DNA of 41,865 bases from a virus, in the IMG/VR virus record IMGVR_UViG_3300046474_000346, positions 1 to 41,865 of that record; one strand, 5' to 3'. The position numbers and the translations under genes were made by a program. The notes under the pieces were generated by a model. The model saw only the letters and a program-made list of their open reading frames with translations, ran no database searches and was not told the origin of the DNA. Shown in pieces: positions 6,183-15,827 of the stretch. Numbering within the stretch: the stretch's first letter is position 1; each line of letters starts with the position of its first letter.

Positions 6183-6604
6183 AGCGTGCTCCTCACGTCG
6201 CGCACCATTTCTGCAGCGTCGTGCGCGAGCTCGCCCAGATCCTTGCCGCGTCGGCGGTCGAACCACAAGACGATGCCGCCGAGGATCCACCATGCCGGCA
6301 GCCCAGCCAGGACGAGGAGCGGCGCGGAAACAAACAGCATCCCGAGCTCGTACGGCATTTTGTACATTCCTGCCACCTCCCCTGCCGAGGCAAACAAGCT
6401 CGGCCACCACGAGTGGACGGCGATGACAAGGAACGGCCCAGCGATGGCTGACGCGACGATCGTGCACGCAAGACGAATGGCCGCTTCCTTGATCGTCTTC
6501 GGCCACATGAACAGGAACGCCAGCCCTGTTGCTGCTGCGCCGGCCAGGACCGGTACGCCGAACACTTTGATGACGGAACCAGCTGCGGTGGCTTCGAGTG
6601 ACAT
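6179..6604 (-). CDS. Holin-like membrane protein
   Basis: 141 residues with about three hydrophobic segments: VFGVPVLAGAAATGLAFLFM, TIVASAIAGPFLVIAVHSWW and a long C-terminal one around GMLFVSAPLLVLAGLPAWWI. A charged C-terminus (RRRGKDLGELAHDAAEM) follows. Position directly upstream of and overlapping the endolysin makes it the holin candidate; the family is not recognised. The ATG at 6604 is preferred (AAAGAGA upstream) over one at 6616, which has no ribosome site. Confidence 0.7.
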   Translation of the reverse strand: MSLEATAAGSVIKVFGVPVLAGAAATGLAFLFMWPKTIKEAAIRLACTIVASAIAGPFLVIAVHSWWPSLFASAGEVAGMYKMPYELGMLFVSAPLLVLAGLPAWWILGGIVLWFDRRRGKDLGELAHDAAEMVRDVRSTL

Positions 6605-6659
6605 GTTCTCTTTCATTTAAGTTTAGGACGAAGTAGTTAGAATTTTTAAGCGCAAGGCG

Positions 6660-6890
6660 CTATCGGTATTCGACCGGAAGCTGCGAGCGGAGCCGCTCGG
6701 ATTCATACGCGCTTTTGCAGTGGTTCGGCTGCCAGAAGAACAGCTTGTCGATCACCGGCCGCAGCCAGCAATACGGACGGAAACCACGGAGACGCCAACA
6801 GCGTGCGGACATCGTCTCATCTGCCCATCCACCAAGGACGGCGTTCGCCAGCTGGTCAACTGCGACAAGCACTTCGAACACGCGGCTCAT
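6660..6890 (-). CDS. Conserved small phage protein, 76 aa
   Basis: Begins MSRVFEVLVAVDQLANAVLG and ends near SAYESERLRSQLPVEYR, a pattern common in small proteins next to lysis genes of Burkholderia and Pseudomonas phages. These are often given unreliable names (helicase, pseudouridine synthase), but no catalytic motif is visible. It starts in an ATGA overlap with the preceding gene. Confidence 0.75.
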   Translation of the reverse strand: MSRVFEVLVAVDQLANAVLGGWADETMSARCWRLRGFRPYCWLRPVIDKLFFWQPNHCKSAYESERLRSQLPVEYR

Positions 6891-7249
6891 TCCGGCCATT
6901 CCATCGTCGGGAGCATGGCGAGCAGCTCTTCGACGGTAGGTTGGGCAAGCACACCGGCGTCGACGTCGGCCATCAGCTGATAGCACTTGCTCCAGACAGC
7001 ATCGCGCCACGCGACGCAGGCCTGTCCCTCTGCCTGAAATTTCGGCTGTGTCGACGTCGCGTACGTGCAGGCCGATAGAATGCTGTCGTACCGTCGGCCT
7101 TGAGCCTTTGCGTCAAGCATGGCCTGGACGGCCGCAACGTAGTCAGGCACATCGAGCTTCAGGGCATCCTGCTGTCGTGCCTCGATGTCGACGATTTCCC
7201 CGGGCGTAGCGTCACGCACTACGCCATCAACCATCACTTGGTAAGTCAT
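6887..7249 (-). CDS. Tail-fibre-assembly-like protein, 120 aa
   Basis: Starts MTYQVMVDGVVRDATPGEIV. Its C-terminal half (KFQAEGQACVAWRDAVWSKC) resembles tail fibre assembly chaperones that follow fibre genes, with the typical A.AWRD.vW..c.q pattern. It sits directly downstream of the fibre gene 7259-8278, as expected for a chaperone. The family assignment rests on pattern and context. Confidence 0.65.
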   Translation of the reverse strand: MTYQVMVDGVVRDATPGEIVDIEARQQDALKLDVPDYVAAVQAMLDAKAQGRRYDSILSACTYATSTQPKFQAEGQACVAWRDAVWSKCYQLMADVDAGVLAQPTVEELLAMLPTMEWPE

Positions 7250-7258
7250 GCCAGGTCC

Positions 7259-8278
7259 TTATGAGTTCTTAACGCCATAAACGCGTACCGTGCCGGCCGT
7301 AAAATTGCCGCCCGAGCAGGCGAGACGGAAGCCGGTAGGCGCAGCAGTAGCGAGGTTCCAAATCCCTTCCTTGATGAACAGAGAGAGATTGCTCGAGCCC
7401 CGCGCCGCGAAGCCCTTCGGCTTGCCACTGGAGTTCGCGTTACGCACCTCCAGGGTTGCCGACATTGAACTCACGGCGGCCGACGATATGACGCCGAACG
7501 AAAATCCCGTCGTAGCTGCTGGGGATGCGCCATCCACGCCAAGGTAGTAGTTGCTTGATGCATCGACCGCACTACCGCCCGTGACGAAATTGAAATTGAG
7601 GTTGCCGGCGCCGGCAGCATTCACGCCAGTCAGGTCGATGACATAGCGGTCGTATCCTGATGAGAAAACGCTCAGGAAGTCGATGTTCGCCACAGCAGTA
7701 CTGACGGTCGCCGAGCTCAACAACACCAGGCTATTTGTGCCTGGATCACCCTTGTCGCCGTTGCGCGTGTACTGGACGGTCACCGGATCGGTCACACTGA
7801 ATGGCGCGGGTGTCGATTGAGTGATGCACGTGACGTTGAAGGCTCGATAGCCAGACACAGTCGTCCGGCCATTGACGGCGAACACGGCCCACTTCGTCGG
7901 GTCCGAGGCTTTACGCAGCAGCATATAGCCCTTGACCGTGCTCGATGACGCGTCAAACTGATCCAATACGCCCGTGTAGTCCAAGCCATCGGAGCCGATG
8001 ACGTCCATGTAGATGGCGGTCGTCGCTGCGGCAGTAGATGCCGACATGCGAAGCTTGCCGGAACCGGGATCCCCGTTCGTGGTCGACGTGTCGAACGTGT
8101 ACGGGACACCCATGGCACCGCCCGCTGCGACGATGTTCATGCCTGCGAGTGTCGAATTAACTTGCGCTCCCCATACGGGCAAATTCGTCATCAGATACGC
8201 CACCGCGGCGTTAAACGCAGATTCGTCCATCGTTCGCGCTGGCAGCAGCGACGGGTCGAGCAGTGTTGTGATGGGCAT
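7259..8278 (-). CDS. Tail fibre / receptor-binding protein candidate
   Basis: 339 residues. The N-terminal region (MPITTLLDPSLLPARTMDES) may attach to the tail. A short collagen-like GDKGDPG stretch sits near residue 190, a frequent trimerisation hinge in fibres. The C-terminal domain is beta-rich and Ser/Ala/Gly-rich, ending VRVYGVKNS. The ATG at 8278 overlaps the preceding stop (TAATG). Last structural protein before the chaperone and lysis genes, so probably the host-range determinant. Confidence 0.75.
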   Translation of the reverse strand: MPITTLLDPSLLPARTMDESAFNAAVAYLMTNLPVWGAQVNSTLAGMNIVAAGGAMGVPYTFDTSTTNGDPGSGKLRMSASTAAATTAIYMDVIGSDGLDYTGVLDQFDASSSTVKGYMLLRKASDPTKWAVFAVNGRTTVSGYRAFNVTCITQSTPAPFSVTDPVTVQYTRNGDKGDPGTNSLVLLSSATVSTAVANIDFLSVFSSGYDRYVIDLTGVNAAGAGNLNFNFVTGGSAVDASSNYYLGVDGASPAATTGFSFGVISSAAVSSMSATLEVRNANSSGKPKGFAARGSSNLSLFIKEGIWNLATAAPTGFRLACSGGNFTAGTVRVYGVKNS

Positions 8279-9867
8279 TAAACGGTTCCTTGGATTTGCA
8301 GATTCATTGCCGACTGTGTCGGGTATGGGATGACGTTCTTGAAATTCGTGTAGGTCCCGAACAGACAAGCCGAGCCATAGGCCGCCGCACCGATCCAGGC
8401 CACCGGCTTTTGCCGGTACCCTTCCAGCGACTCGATGACGCTATCGATCATGTCGTTGTCGAGGACGAGGTCGACGTCCATAACCTTCGCGAAGTTGCGC
8501 TTTACGACGTTGCTTGTGCCATCGAAATTGAAGTTGACGGTCGAGTAGTCCCGGATCTCACGTGACAGGCCGTATTGCGACAGTCCGACGTCGACCAGCG
8601 GGCCTACTACGCACATGCCGCACTTCGCTGTGCCTCCCGGCTTCTTCAACGAGATGGTCACGAGCCCCGAGTAGTACGGAGGCAATTGCACAGAGACCGC
8701 GTATGACTTCCTTCGTATACGCTTGAAACACCAGTTGTAGAAAGAACTCCCCGTGTCCGAGATGATCAGGTCCTGGGTTTCCTGGTACACCACTCCGTCA
8801 ATCGGGTCATAGCACGAGATGCGCACCTCGCTTGCGTCCGCGTTGCCGATATAGACGCCCTGCGCAAGCGCCTGCGGCGACAGAACAATGAGAATCTCTT
8901 CGGGATTACTCGTCTGTGTGTTGTTGTAGTTGTCGAGCATCATCCAGCGGTTGACGACCGCCTGGAGCGGTACCCACTTGCTGGTGTCGGTCAGTGCATT
9001 GCCGACATTGCCGGCAACCAGAGACTGGTACATCGCGTACGTCGCCGGGTCATAGACCTGAGCGTCTTTGGCATATGTCGCCGAGCCGCTGTATGCCGTC
9101 TCGGTGATCGGTACGTTCGAATAAACGAGACCAGAACCGGAGCCGAGTACATCGGCTGCCCGAGTGACCGGGGCGGTCGTAGTCGGGATATAGGTTGTCG
9201 CCCGATCGAGTTCGATCTGCACGCGAGTGGCCTGGATCGAGTCACCAATCGTCGTCGACGTCGTGCCGCCCGGGTAGATCAGCAACGCCCCAGTTCCATT
9301 ACTCGAATAGGTCCGCTTTATTTCCAGAATGGTGTCGCCAACAGGCGAAAGCTGCGCGACGTTGAATGCGCCACCCGTCAATTGCGTGATGGTTCCCGGC
9401 CCAGAAACAATTCGAGCCTGAGCGTCACCCGAATTGCCAAAGGAAGCGCCTGTTGTGTCATACAGGCCCACCGTAGTATTAGCGGATGAATCGCCGCGCA
9501 GCGCGATCGTCAACACTACCGTTTGACCACCTGTAACGGCGCCAAAGTTAGAAGTCAGTTGCTCGAACTGCGTGCTAAGGGTCTTCGTGATGCGCTGGTA
9601 GGGCCGACCGAAATACGTCTTGCCCGACGCCGCAACGGTCGCTGTGCCAACCCATCCGGTCGTCAGCGTATCCGAAGCGGTGACAAGATTCGTCGCCGCC
9701 GGCTCGACGACGGCATACGGTGCCTTTGTCAAATCTGCCGGGTCGTATGAAATCGCGAAAGTGCCGGCCGGGACCTGCACCAGCGCGCCAGTCTTATCGA
9801 ACACCCATTTGGGCGAAGGTCGCGAGATCGTTACGTCGCCCAAAGCGACAGGATCGATAATCATCAT
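8278..9867 (-). CDS. Distal tail protein, 529 aa
   Basis: Begins MMIIDPVALGDVTISRPSPK and has a jelly-roll-like N-terminal half (ATNLVTASDTLTTGW, LTIALRGDSSANTTVGLYD) resembling carbohydrate-binding or limb domains of phage tails. The middle carries a carbohydrate-module-like stretch (YAKDAQVYDPATYAMYQSLV). The C-terminal half resembles a baseplate domain. It lies between the tape measure and the fibre and is therefore the only candidate for the tail-tip hub. No J/Tal-like or NlpC/P60 protein is present. Confidence 0.65.
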   Translation of the reverse strand: MMIIDPVALGDVTISRPSPKWVFDKTGALVQVPAGTFAISYDPADLTKAPYAVVEPAATNLVTASDTLTTGWVGTATVAASGKTYFGRPYQRITKTLSTQFEQLTSNFGAVTGGQTVVLTIALRGDSSANTTVGLYDTTGASFGNSGDAQARIVSGPGTITQLTGGAFNVAQLSPVGDTILEIKRTYSSNGTGALLIYPGGTTSTTIGDSIQATRVQIELDRATTYIPTTTAPVTRAADVLGSGSGLVYSNVPITETAYSGSATYAKDAQVYDPATYAMYQSLVAGNVGNALTDTSKWVPLQAVVNRWMMLDNYNNTQTSNPEEILIVLSPQALAQGVYIGNADASEVRISCYDPIDGVVYQETQDLIISDTGSSFYNWCFKRIRRKSYAVSVQLPPYYSGLVTISLKKPGGTAKCGMCVVGPLVDVGLSQYGLSREIRDYSTVNFNFDGTSNVVKRNFAKVMDVDLVLDNDMIDSVIESLEGYRQKPVAWIGAAAYGSACLFGTYTNFKNVIPYPTQSAMNLQIQGTV

Positions 9868-9873
9868 CTTGAT

Positions 9874-12800
9874 TTAGCTCGCCACTTTGGTTTGAATCGA
9901 CTCGCCGCCGTAAATCACTCTCGTGAGAAGATCGACGGTGGCCTGCAGCTGCTTCACTTGAGCGACGTTCTCGGCGCTGTTTCTCTGCTCCAAGCGCTCA
10001 ATAGCAACTCGCAGCGTCTTCACCTCGGCCAACAGCGCATCGTTGTTGCTTGATGGACTAGCGAGCCGCGCGAACAGGTCCGACGTCTGGCCGGCGTTGA
10101 AGATACGAGCCGGGCCCGTTGCTTCGAGCTCTGGCCCGTTCTCTCCGACAACGCGCCAGCCACCGCCAAAATCGCCTCCTGTTGCAAACCCAGGAACGCC
10201 TTTCAGGTTCTTGTATTCGGCGCTGTCCTCAATGAGCGCGCGGATCTGCGAAAGCGACATCCCGCTAGCAGCCGCCTGCTGCCAATACGCCAGACCTGCG
10301 GCATCAGGCGCGCGCCCCAGCAACTGCATGTAAGCCTGGCTGATGCCCGATGTCGCGGTGACGTATGGGGTCGCCTGCGCAGAACTCAGCGAGGTCTGCA
10401 GGCCGGCCATTGCCTGCGCGAGCGTCAGCGTTGCGACCGACTGGCCGTTGATCGCGTCAATCTGTGCCTGACCGTTTGCCACGATGGCATCCAGGCGATT
10501 TAGCTGGCTCTGCGCGGCCTGTAGCGCTTTCTGCTCTACCGACAGCTGGTCATCCGTGATGTCACCCAGTTGTGCAATGTCGTTTTGCGTCTGGTATAGA
10601 TCACGCAGGTAGTCCGGATAGGCAGCGAACTGATCCGTCGAATTCTTCGCGAGCACGCTCAGGGCATCCTTGAGCGCGTCGGCTTCGGGCAGCGTGCCAC
10701 CGGCCTTCACGTTGGCCAGTACCGTGCGAATTTGCGCCTGCGCCGCCGCGCGGGCCAGCACCTGCTGGTCTGGCGACTTCATGCTGTCCAGGGTGCTGCG
10801 CAACGACTGCGAAAGGCTCTGCAGCTTGCTCACCGATGCCGTATGGGCATCCACACTGGCTTGCACCGCCTCTTTCTCGCGCGCGACCACTTTTTGCAAG
10901 ACCGAAAACGCGCTGTCAACATCGCTGAGCGCATTACTCGCTGCATCCTTCTCGGCTTGGAGCGCTGTGATCCGGTCATACAACGCCAGATTGCTCGCGT
11001 CGATCACTGCACGTTCCTTCTCGTGCAACTGCGTCGACGTCATCGTCAACTCGTCCAGTTTGTCCTGCAGGCTCTTCCGCTCGTCGAGCGCACTTTTTTC
11101 TGCGTCGACGACGGACTTGAGCGCCGGTGCGATCGTCATCAGTGTGGCGTACGCCTGAGCACCTGCGGCCGTCGTCGTGTCGAGACTGACAACAAAATCA
11201 CGGAACGCCTTTGCGGCATTTTCACCTTCCGACGACAGGCCGTACTGCGCGAGCATAGGATCGATTCGTTTCCTAAGGGCCGCAGCTTGCTCTTGGTCGC
11301 TGAAGAAGTTCGTTAGGAAATATTCGCCCTGACTCGTGAACTTGTCCAAGCCGCCGGCCAGTTGAACCAGTTGGTCGCGAGCCTCGATCGACGCCATGCC
11401 GATAGCGCCAAACGTCTTCCCGAACGACTGAAACACTACGTCAACGGTCTGGTATTCGGCTGCCAAACGAGTCAGCGTCTCTAGGTAGCCTTCGCCCACC
11501 TGCTGAAACTTGCTCAAGCCACCGACGGCGAACTGAGCCATGTCGTCGCCCAATTTCGCGAAGACCGACTCCACCGCCTTTTGCAGATCGTCACCCTTCA
11601 AACCCTTGAGGCTTACCTCGCCGATGTCTACGATGAAACTATTCAACTTCTTGGTGAAGTCGTCGCCCGAAAGGCCGAGCAGATCGCCCGCTGTCTTCAC
11701 GCTGTCCGCCAACGACTTAATGATCGCGGTGAACTGCTGATTGGCGGCTTCACTGAGCGGAGTCGTCTGCTCGCTGAGTTTGTCCCTGCCGAGCCAGCCG
11801 CCAGACGTTTTGATATCCGCATACTGAAATGCCTTTGCGCCGCTGCCCAGGATGGTCGCAAGGCTAGTCGCATCCATGCTGAAGCCAGAGTCTTCGACGC
11901 TTTGCTTACCGCCGAAGATCGAGGTTCCCACCTTTCCGAAGATATTGCCCAGAGCAGGAATCTTAGCCAGAAGGGAACCGAAAACAACGCCCCCAGCGCC
12001 CCAAGACGCGATCGTTTTTCCCAATCCGTTGTTAGAGTTCAGCGTACCAACGTCCGGGTTCGTAATGTCCGTGCTACGCACCAGCTGACCGGCGAATCTG
12101 CTGATATTGGTGTCGATGCTGCGCAACGTAGCCAGCATGCTGCTGCTAATCGCTAGATCCTGGTAGGTATTCTTCTCGACCAAGTCGATCGACTTTTTAA
12201 TCGACTCTGACTTCGCATCGCTGTCGCCCAAGACCGAGCCGGCGCCCTGCGCGGCCTGACGCTGCTGCGAAAGACTGACACTGCTCCCGCCCCCCGATAC
12301 CGCAAACCCCAAGCCAACCATGACCGCAGCCATTGCTGCCATGCGGGGCCATGCGGTGTAGGGATCGCCCCCAGCTTGATTGGCAACCCCGGCCGCGGCA
12401 TTTGCCGTCCCTTTAGCTTGAGCCGCGGCCACTTCCGGACCGACGCTGGCGATGGCGGCCTGAGTTTCGGCCTGTTTGCCAGCAACGACGGCCGCAGTGT
12501 AAGTGCCCACCAGTCCCAACTTCTGGGCCATGTTGGAGAGGGCCATTGCCATCTCAAAGGCGCGAAAAGTCTTTTCGACACCTTCCATCGCCCGGTATCC
12601 GGCGGTGTTCTCTTTGAAGAAGCCCTTGGCCGCCGCGCCCATGTCACCAAACGACTTGATCTGCGCTTGGGCGGATGCCTCGGCGGCCATCATGTTGGCG
12701 CGCTGGATTTTTGTTTGGTCGCCGTGGGCATCCTTCGTTGCCGATGCCAGTTGCGCCGCGATGGCGGCTTGCGTGCGCTCGTAACCGCTGAGCGCAGTGG

Positions 12801-15462
12801 TCATCCCGCCGATGGCCGAGCCAACGCTACCGAATGCGTTTGCCATGCCCTGCGCTGCCGACTGAGCCGCACTGTCCAGAGCCGACATGATGTCAACCAT
12901 CGCGTTCAAATCCTGGAGATTTTTGTCGTATATCTCCTGCTTTGTTGCGCCGTCAACGACAGCAGTCGCGCGCTCGCGAATCGCTCGGGCCTCGTCACGG
13001 ATGCGTTCGGCACGCTCTCCGGTCAGGTCCAGGCCTTCCGCAACGATCGCATCGCCATCTTTGCGCGCGGCCGCTTCCTCCAAGCGCATAGCGGTAAGCG
13101 CCGCAATCTGCTTTGTGGTCAGGCCGATCTGGTCGTTCTGGTCGATCTGAGCTTGAGTCTGCTGCTTCAGACTGACTAGTTCAGCTTGCTCCTTCTCGAT
13201 CAGATCGGCCGTGTTGTTCACCGCCGTCCTGTAACGCTGCTGCTCGAGCGCAAAGAGGTCTTCCTCGCGTTTAGCCTTCACATTGCCGATTTGGATGCGC
13301 AGGCTCGCAACTTTCCCATCGGAATCTGCCTGTTTTTGCGCCAACTGTTCTGCGCTAACTTGGCGCCGACTCTCAACGGCCATCAGATTTTGCTGACTCG
13401 ATATTTGATCGTTGAGCGCTTTGATCTGGGCCGCGGCCGCAGCGCGTATCGTTGCCTCATCATCAGCTTGGCCGGTGCTTTTCAAGAACTGGATATGAGC
13501 CTGGTCGCGCTCGTTGCGTAGACCCTGCGCTTCCGCGACTCGCTGGATGGCCGCGGCCTGTGCATCCAGGCTCTGGGCGTACAGCTTGCCCATGGCGGAA
13601 TTCGCAAATGTTTCTTTCGCCAGCGTCAGCAGGTTGGCGGTGTACTCTTGCTGGCTAATCTCACCCTTCTCGCGCGCAGCCTGCAGCTTTTCCAGATCGT
13701 CCAGATACTGCTGGTTGACACCGGTCAGTCGCTGACGGAGGGCAATCATCGCTTCGGTGCTTCCTGTTGCAGCTGCAGCAGCAGACTCGTCGGACTTCTT
13801 CATCTTCTCGTTCAGAACAACGATGTCCTTCAGCACCTGGGTGCGATCGAGGATGAAGTCCGCACTATCCTTACCTTTGCCTGGGGCGTAATCGCCGGTC
13901 TGGTTGTTGATGTCGTTCAGACGCTTCGATGCAGCCGCCAGTTGTTCGAGCACAGGCTGGTTACGGTCGATTTGCGGTTTCGTCAGCCCGAGGTTTTGCA
14001 GCTGGACCAACTTCTGGTTCTTGGCGATTTGCTCGTCCAGACCTTTGACGATGCGCTTGTGTGCGTCCTCGTATGACTCGGTCGCCTGCTTGCTTCCCTC
14101 CTTAGCAGCATTGCCCCATACGCTCCACGCGGTTGCAGCAAGGCCAAGGACAGTAATGATTGCGCCGATTGGCCCGCCGAGCAGGCCGAGCGCTCGACTC
14201 GCTACCCCGGTAGCCAGTGTTCCGGTTGCCGTACTTGCGTTGAGTGCGTCCTGTGCCGCCTTCTCAGCCAGACGCGCAGCAGTAACCTTGGCCGACACGC
14301 TCGCCTGCTGGGTACCAAGTACGGATAGCTCGGCTAGCGCGGCGGCACGAGCGGTCTCGGCGACCGTCAGCTCGGCGGTAGCCAAGCGGAGCGTGCGCAG
14401 AGCGAAACTCTGCGCGCCGGCCGCCTCGGCGGCAGCGATGGCCGTTTCGGCAGCGACGATATTTGCGTTAGAGGACGCCAATTTAGCCATAGCTTCCTCA
14501 CGCGCGACTACGATCGTGGCTTGGGTCGCCTGGAGCTGGGCGACCTTGGCGGCGCTACCCGCTACCGCAGATTCCATTTCCGCGACGGTGGCGACCCGAA
14601 GAGCCACGCTAGCTGCGACCTGCTTATACGTATCCGTCGCCCACGCCGCAAAGGTCGAGCCGAGCTTGGCGGCGGCAACGGTGCCGATCACGCCGGCCAG
14701 CAACTGCAGATTGTCGGCAAGCATGACAACGCCGTTTTTAGCGGCATCGCCAACGCCGGACTGGGACATCTTGAGCATGAATGCATCCCAGGCGTCACCA
14801 AGGTTGCTGATCGCGCCGTCCAGCGTATCCGCGCGCAAGGCCATCGCGCCGGCGAAGTCAGTGTCGCCGAGCTTCTTGAGATAAGCCTGGATCTCGTCGG
14901 CATTTTTGCCGATGGTCGTGGTGATGCCCTTGAAAGTCAGCGCAACCTTGTCGCCGCTCTGTTTTGACGTGATACCAAATTCTTTCAGGCGCTCGAACTC
15001 TCCGGTCGCAGCATCGGCAACAGCTTCGATCATTTGATCGAGTCCCTTGCCCATCGCCGCGGCTGTGTTGCCGTAGGAGCGCAGCGCCTTTTCCGACGGA
15101 TCGAGGCCAAGATTCTTCATCTTGATGAAGGCTTCGGTGGCATCCGCCACACTGTACGGCGTGCTGGCCGCAAACGCCTGGAGCGACTTGAACGCCGCTG
15201 CCGCATCTGCAGTAGAGCCGGTAGCGGTCACAAGGGCCGCATTGAGCTTATCGAACTCTCGCTGCGCACTAAGCATCTGCTCGGCCACGGCACCCACGCT
15301 GAGGCCAAAGCCTGCGAACGCGGCGAGCTCCTTGAGGGAAGCTTTCGCGTTCGTAGCCAGATTCTGCATCGTGTCGCCGATCGATTGGATCTGACGTTGC
15401 GCGGACTGCGCGCCTTCGACGCTGAAGCTGATGACTGCGCCCGTACCTGGAGTAAAAGCCAT
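9874..15462 (-). CDS. Tape measure protein
   Basis: 1862 residues, the largest gene. The N-terminal third has a TMP_3-like region (FSVEGAQSAQRQIQSIGDTM, ADATEAFIKMKNLGLDPSEK). A hydrophobic segment lies around residues 420-450 (LLGGPIGAIITVLGLAATAW). Long coiled-coil helices fill the middle. Near the C-terminus a DUF4214 domain (about 1708-1752, YMQLLGRAPDAAGLAYWQQA) precedes the motif VVGENGPELEATGPARIFNA. At roughly 0.15 nm per residue it predicts a tail near 280 nm. It follows the tail chaperones, as in lambda. Confidence 0.93.
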   Translation of the reverse strand: MAFTPGTGAVISFSVEGAQSAQRQIQSIGDTMQNLATNAKASLKELAAFAGFGLSVGAVAEQMLSAQREFDKLNAALVTATGSTADAAAAFKSLQAFAASTPYSVADATEAFIKMKNLGLDPSEKALRSYGNTAAAMGKGLDQMIEAVADAATGEFERLKEFGITSKQSGDKVALTFKGITTTIGKNADEIQAYLKKLGDTDFAGAMALRADTLDGAISNLGDAWDAFMLKMSQSGVGDAAKNGVVMLADNLQLLAGVIGTVAAAKLGSTFAAWATDTYKQVAASVALRVATVAEMESAVAGSAAKVAQLQATQATIVVAREEAMAKLASSNANIVAAETAIAAAEAAGAQSFALRTLRLATAELTVAETARAAALAELSVLGTQQASVSAKVTAARLAEKAAQDALNASTATGTLATGVASRALGLLGGPIGAIITVLGLAATAWSVWGNAAKEGSKQATESYEDAHKRIVKGLDEQIAKNQKLVQLQNLGLTKPQIDRNQPVLEQLAAASKRLNDINNQTGDYAPGKGKDSADFILDRTQVLKDIVVLNEKMKKSDESAAAAATGSTEAMIALRQRLTGVNQQYLDDLEKLQAAREKGEISQQEYTANLLTLAKETFANSAMGKLYAQSLDAQAAAIQRVAEAQGLRNERDQAHIQFLKSTGQADDEATIRAAAAAQIKALNDQISSQQNLMAVESRRQVSAEQLAQKQADSDGKVASLRIQIGNVKAKREEDLFALEQQRYRTAVNNTADLIEKEQAELVSLKQQTQAQIDQNDQIGLTTKQIAALTAMRLEEAAARKDGDAIVAEGLDLTGERAERIRDEARAIRERATAVVDGATKQEIYDKNLQDLNAMVDIMSALDSAAQSAAQGMANAFGSVGSAIGGMTTALSGYERTQAAIAAQLASATKDAHGDQTKIQRANMMAAEASAQAQIKSFGDMGAAAKGFFKENTAGYRAMEGVEKTFRAFEMAMALSNMAQKLGLVGTYTAAVVAGKQAETQAAIASVGPEVAAAQAKGTANAAAGVANQAGGDPYTAWPRMAAMAAVMVGLGFAVSGGGSSVSLSQQRQAAQGAGSVLGDSDAKSESIKKSIDLVEKNTYQDLAISSSMLATLRSIDTNISRFAGQLVRSTDITNPDVGTLNSNNGLGKTIASWGAGGVVFGSLLAKIPALGNIFGKVGTSIFGGKQSVEDSGFSMDATSLATILGSGAKAFQYADIKTSGGWLGRDKLSEQTTPLSEAANQQFTAIIKSLADSVKTAGDLLGLSGDDFTKKLNSFIVDIGEVSLKGLKGDDLQKAVESVFAKLGDDMAQFAVGGLSKFQQVGEGYLETLTRLAAEYQTVDVVFQSFGKTFGAIGMASIEARDQLVQLAGGLDKFTSQGEYFLTNFFSDQEQAAALRKRIDPMLAQYGLSSEGENAAKAFRDFVVSLDTTTAAGAQAYATLMTIAPALKSVVDAEKSALDERKSLQDKLDELTMTSTQLHEKERAVIDASNLALYDRITALQAEKDAASNALSDVDSAFSVLQKVVAREKEAVQASVDAHTASVSKLQSLSQSLRSTLDSMKSPDQQVLARAAAQAQIRTVLANVKAGGTLPEADALKDALSVLAKNSTDQFAAYPDYLRDLYQTQNDIAQLGDITDDQLSVEQKALQAAQSQLNRLDAIVANGQAQIDAINGQSVATLTLAQAMAGLQTSLSSAQATPYVTATSGISQAYMQLLGRAPDAAGLAYWQQAAASGMSLSQIRALIEDSAEYKNLKGVPGFATGGDFGGGWRVVGENGPELEATGPARIFNAGQTSDLFARLASPSSNNDALLAEVKTLRVAIERLEQRNSAENVAQVKQLQATVDLLTRVIYGGESIQTKVAS

Positions 15463-15468
15463 TTTTGC

Positions 15469-15810
15469 CTATCGTTTTGACGCCCACTCTTCCAGGGCCG
15501 ACTGTTCCATCACCTGAACCATTGCGAACAACTGGCGTCTTCGCCCCTTGCCAAGGCCACGCATCCGAAGGCAAGATTCGACGCCGGCATAGTTGAGACC
15601 AACTGCTCCGGCCATGCCTGTGACCCACTGCGTCTGGACAGCGCACCACGTCCAGAACGCCTCTTCGTTTTCCGGCCAGAGCCAGAACTCGTCCTCATCA
15701 ATGACAAGTTCTTCTTCGCAGTAAAGACCAAGTGCCGCCATCGCCTCGGCGACCTCGCTGCTGGCCTCAGATTCGTCTTGCGCTCGAAGTCGTAATTGGC
15801 CGCGCGCCAT
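15469..15810 (-). CDS. DUF1799-type protein, frameshift partner of tail chaperone
   Basis: 113 residues with the DUF1799 pattern WPENEEAFWTWCAVQTQWVT followed by GMAGAVGLNYAGVES. This is the GT-like second half of the tail assembly chaperone. Its frame continues upstream without a stop to a slippery A AAA AAC at the end of the preceding gene, so it is likely made mainly as a -1 frameshift fusion. An AAGGAGG 11 nt upstream of the ATG could also allow separate translation. Confidence 0.85.
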   Translation of the reverse strand: MARGQLRLRAQDESEASSEVAEAMAALGLYCEEELVIDEDEFWLWPENEEAFWTWCAVQTQWVTGMAGAVGLNYAGVESCLRMRGLGKGRRRQLFAMVQVMEQSALEEWASKR

Positions 15811-15827
15811 AAGGCGCGCAGCCTCCT

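Noticed and set aside
6183-6506. N-terminal extension of the endolysin
   Set aside because: It is the shadow of the holin-like gene; GTG at 6182 has AGGAG and a GTGA overlap.
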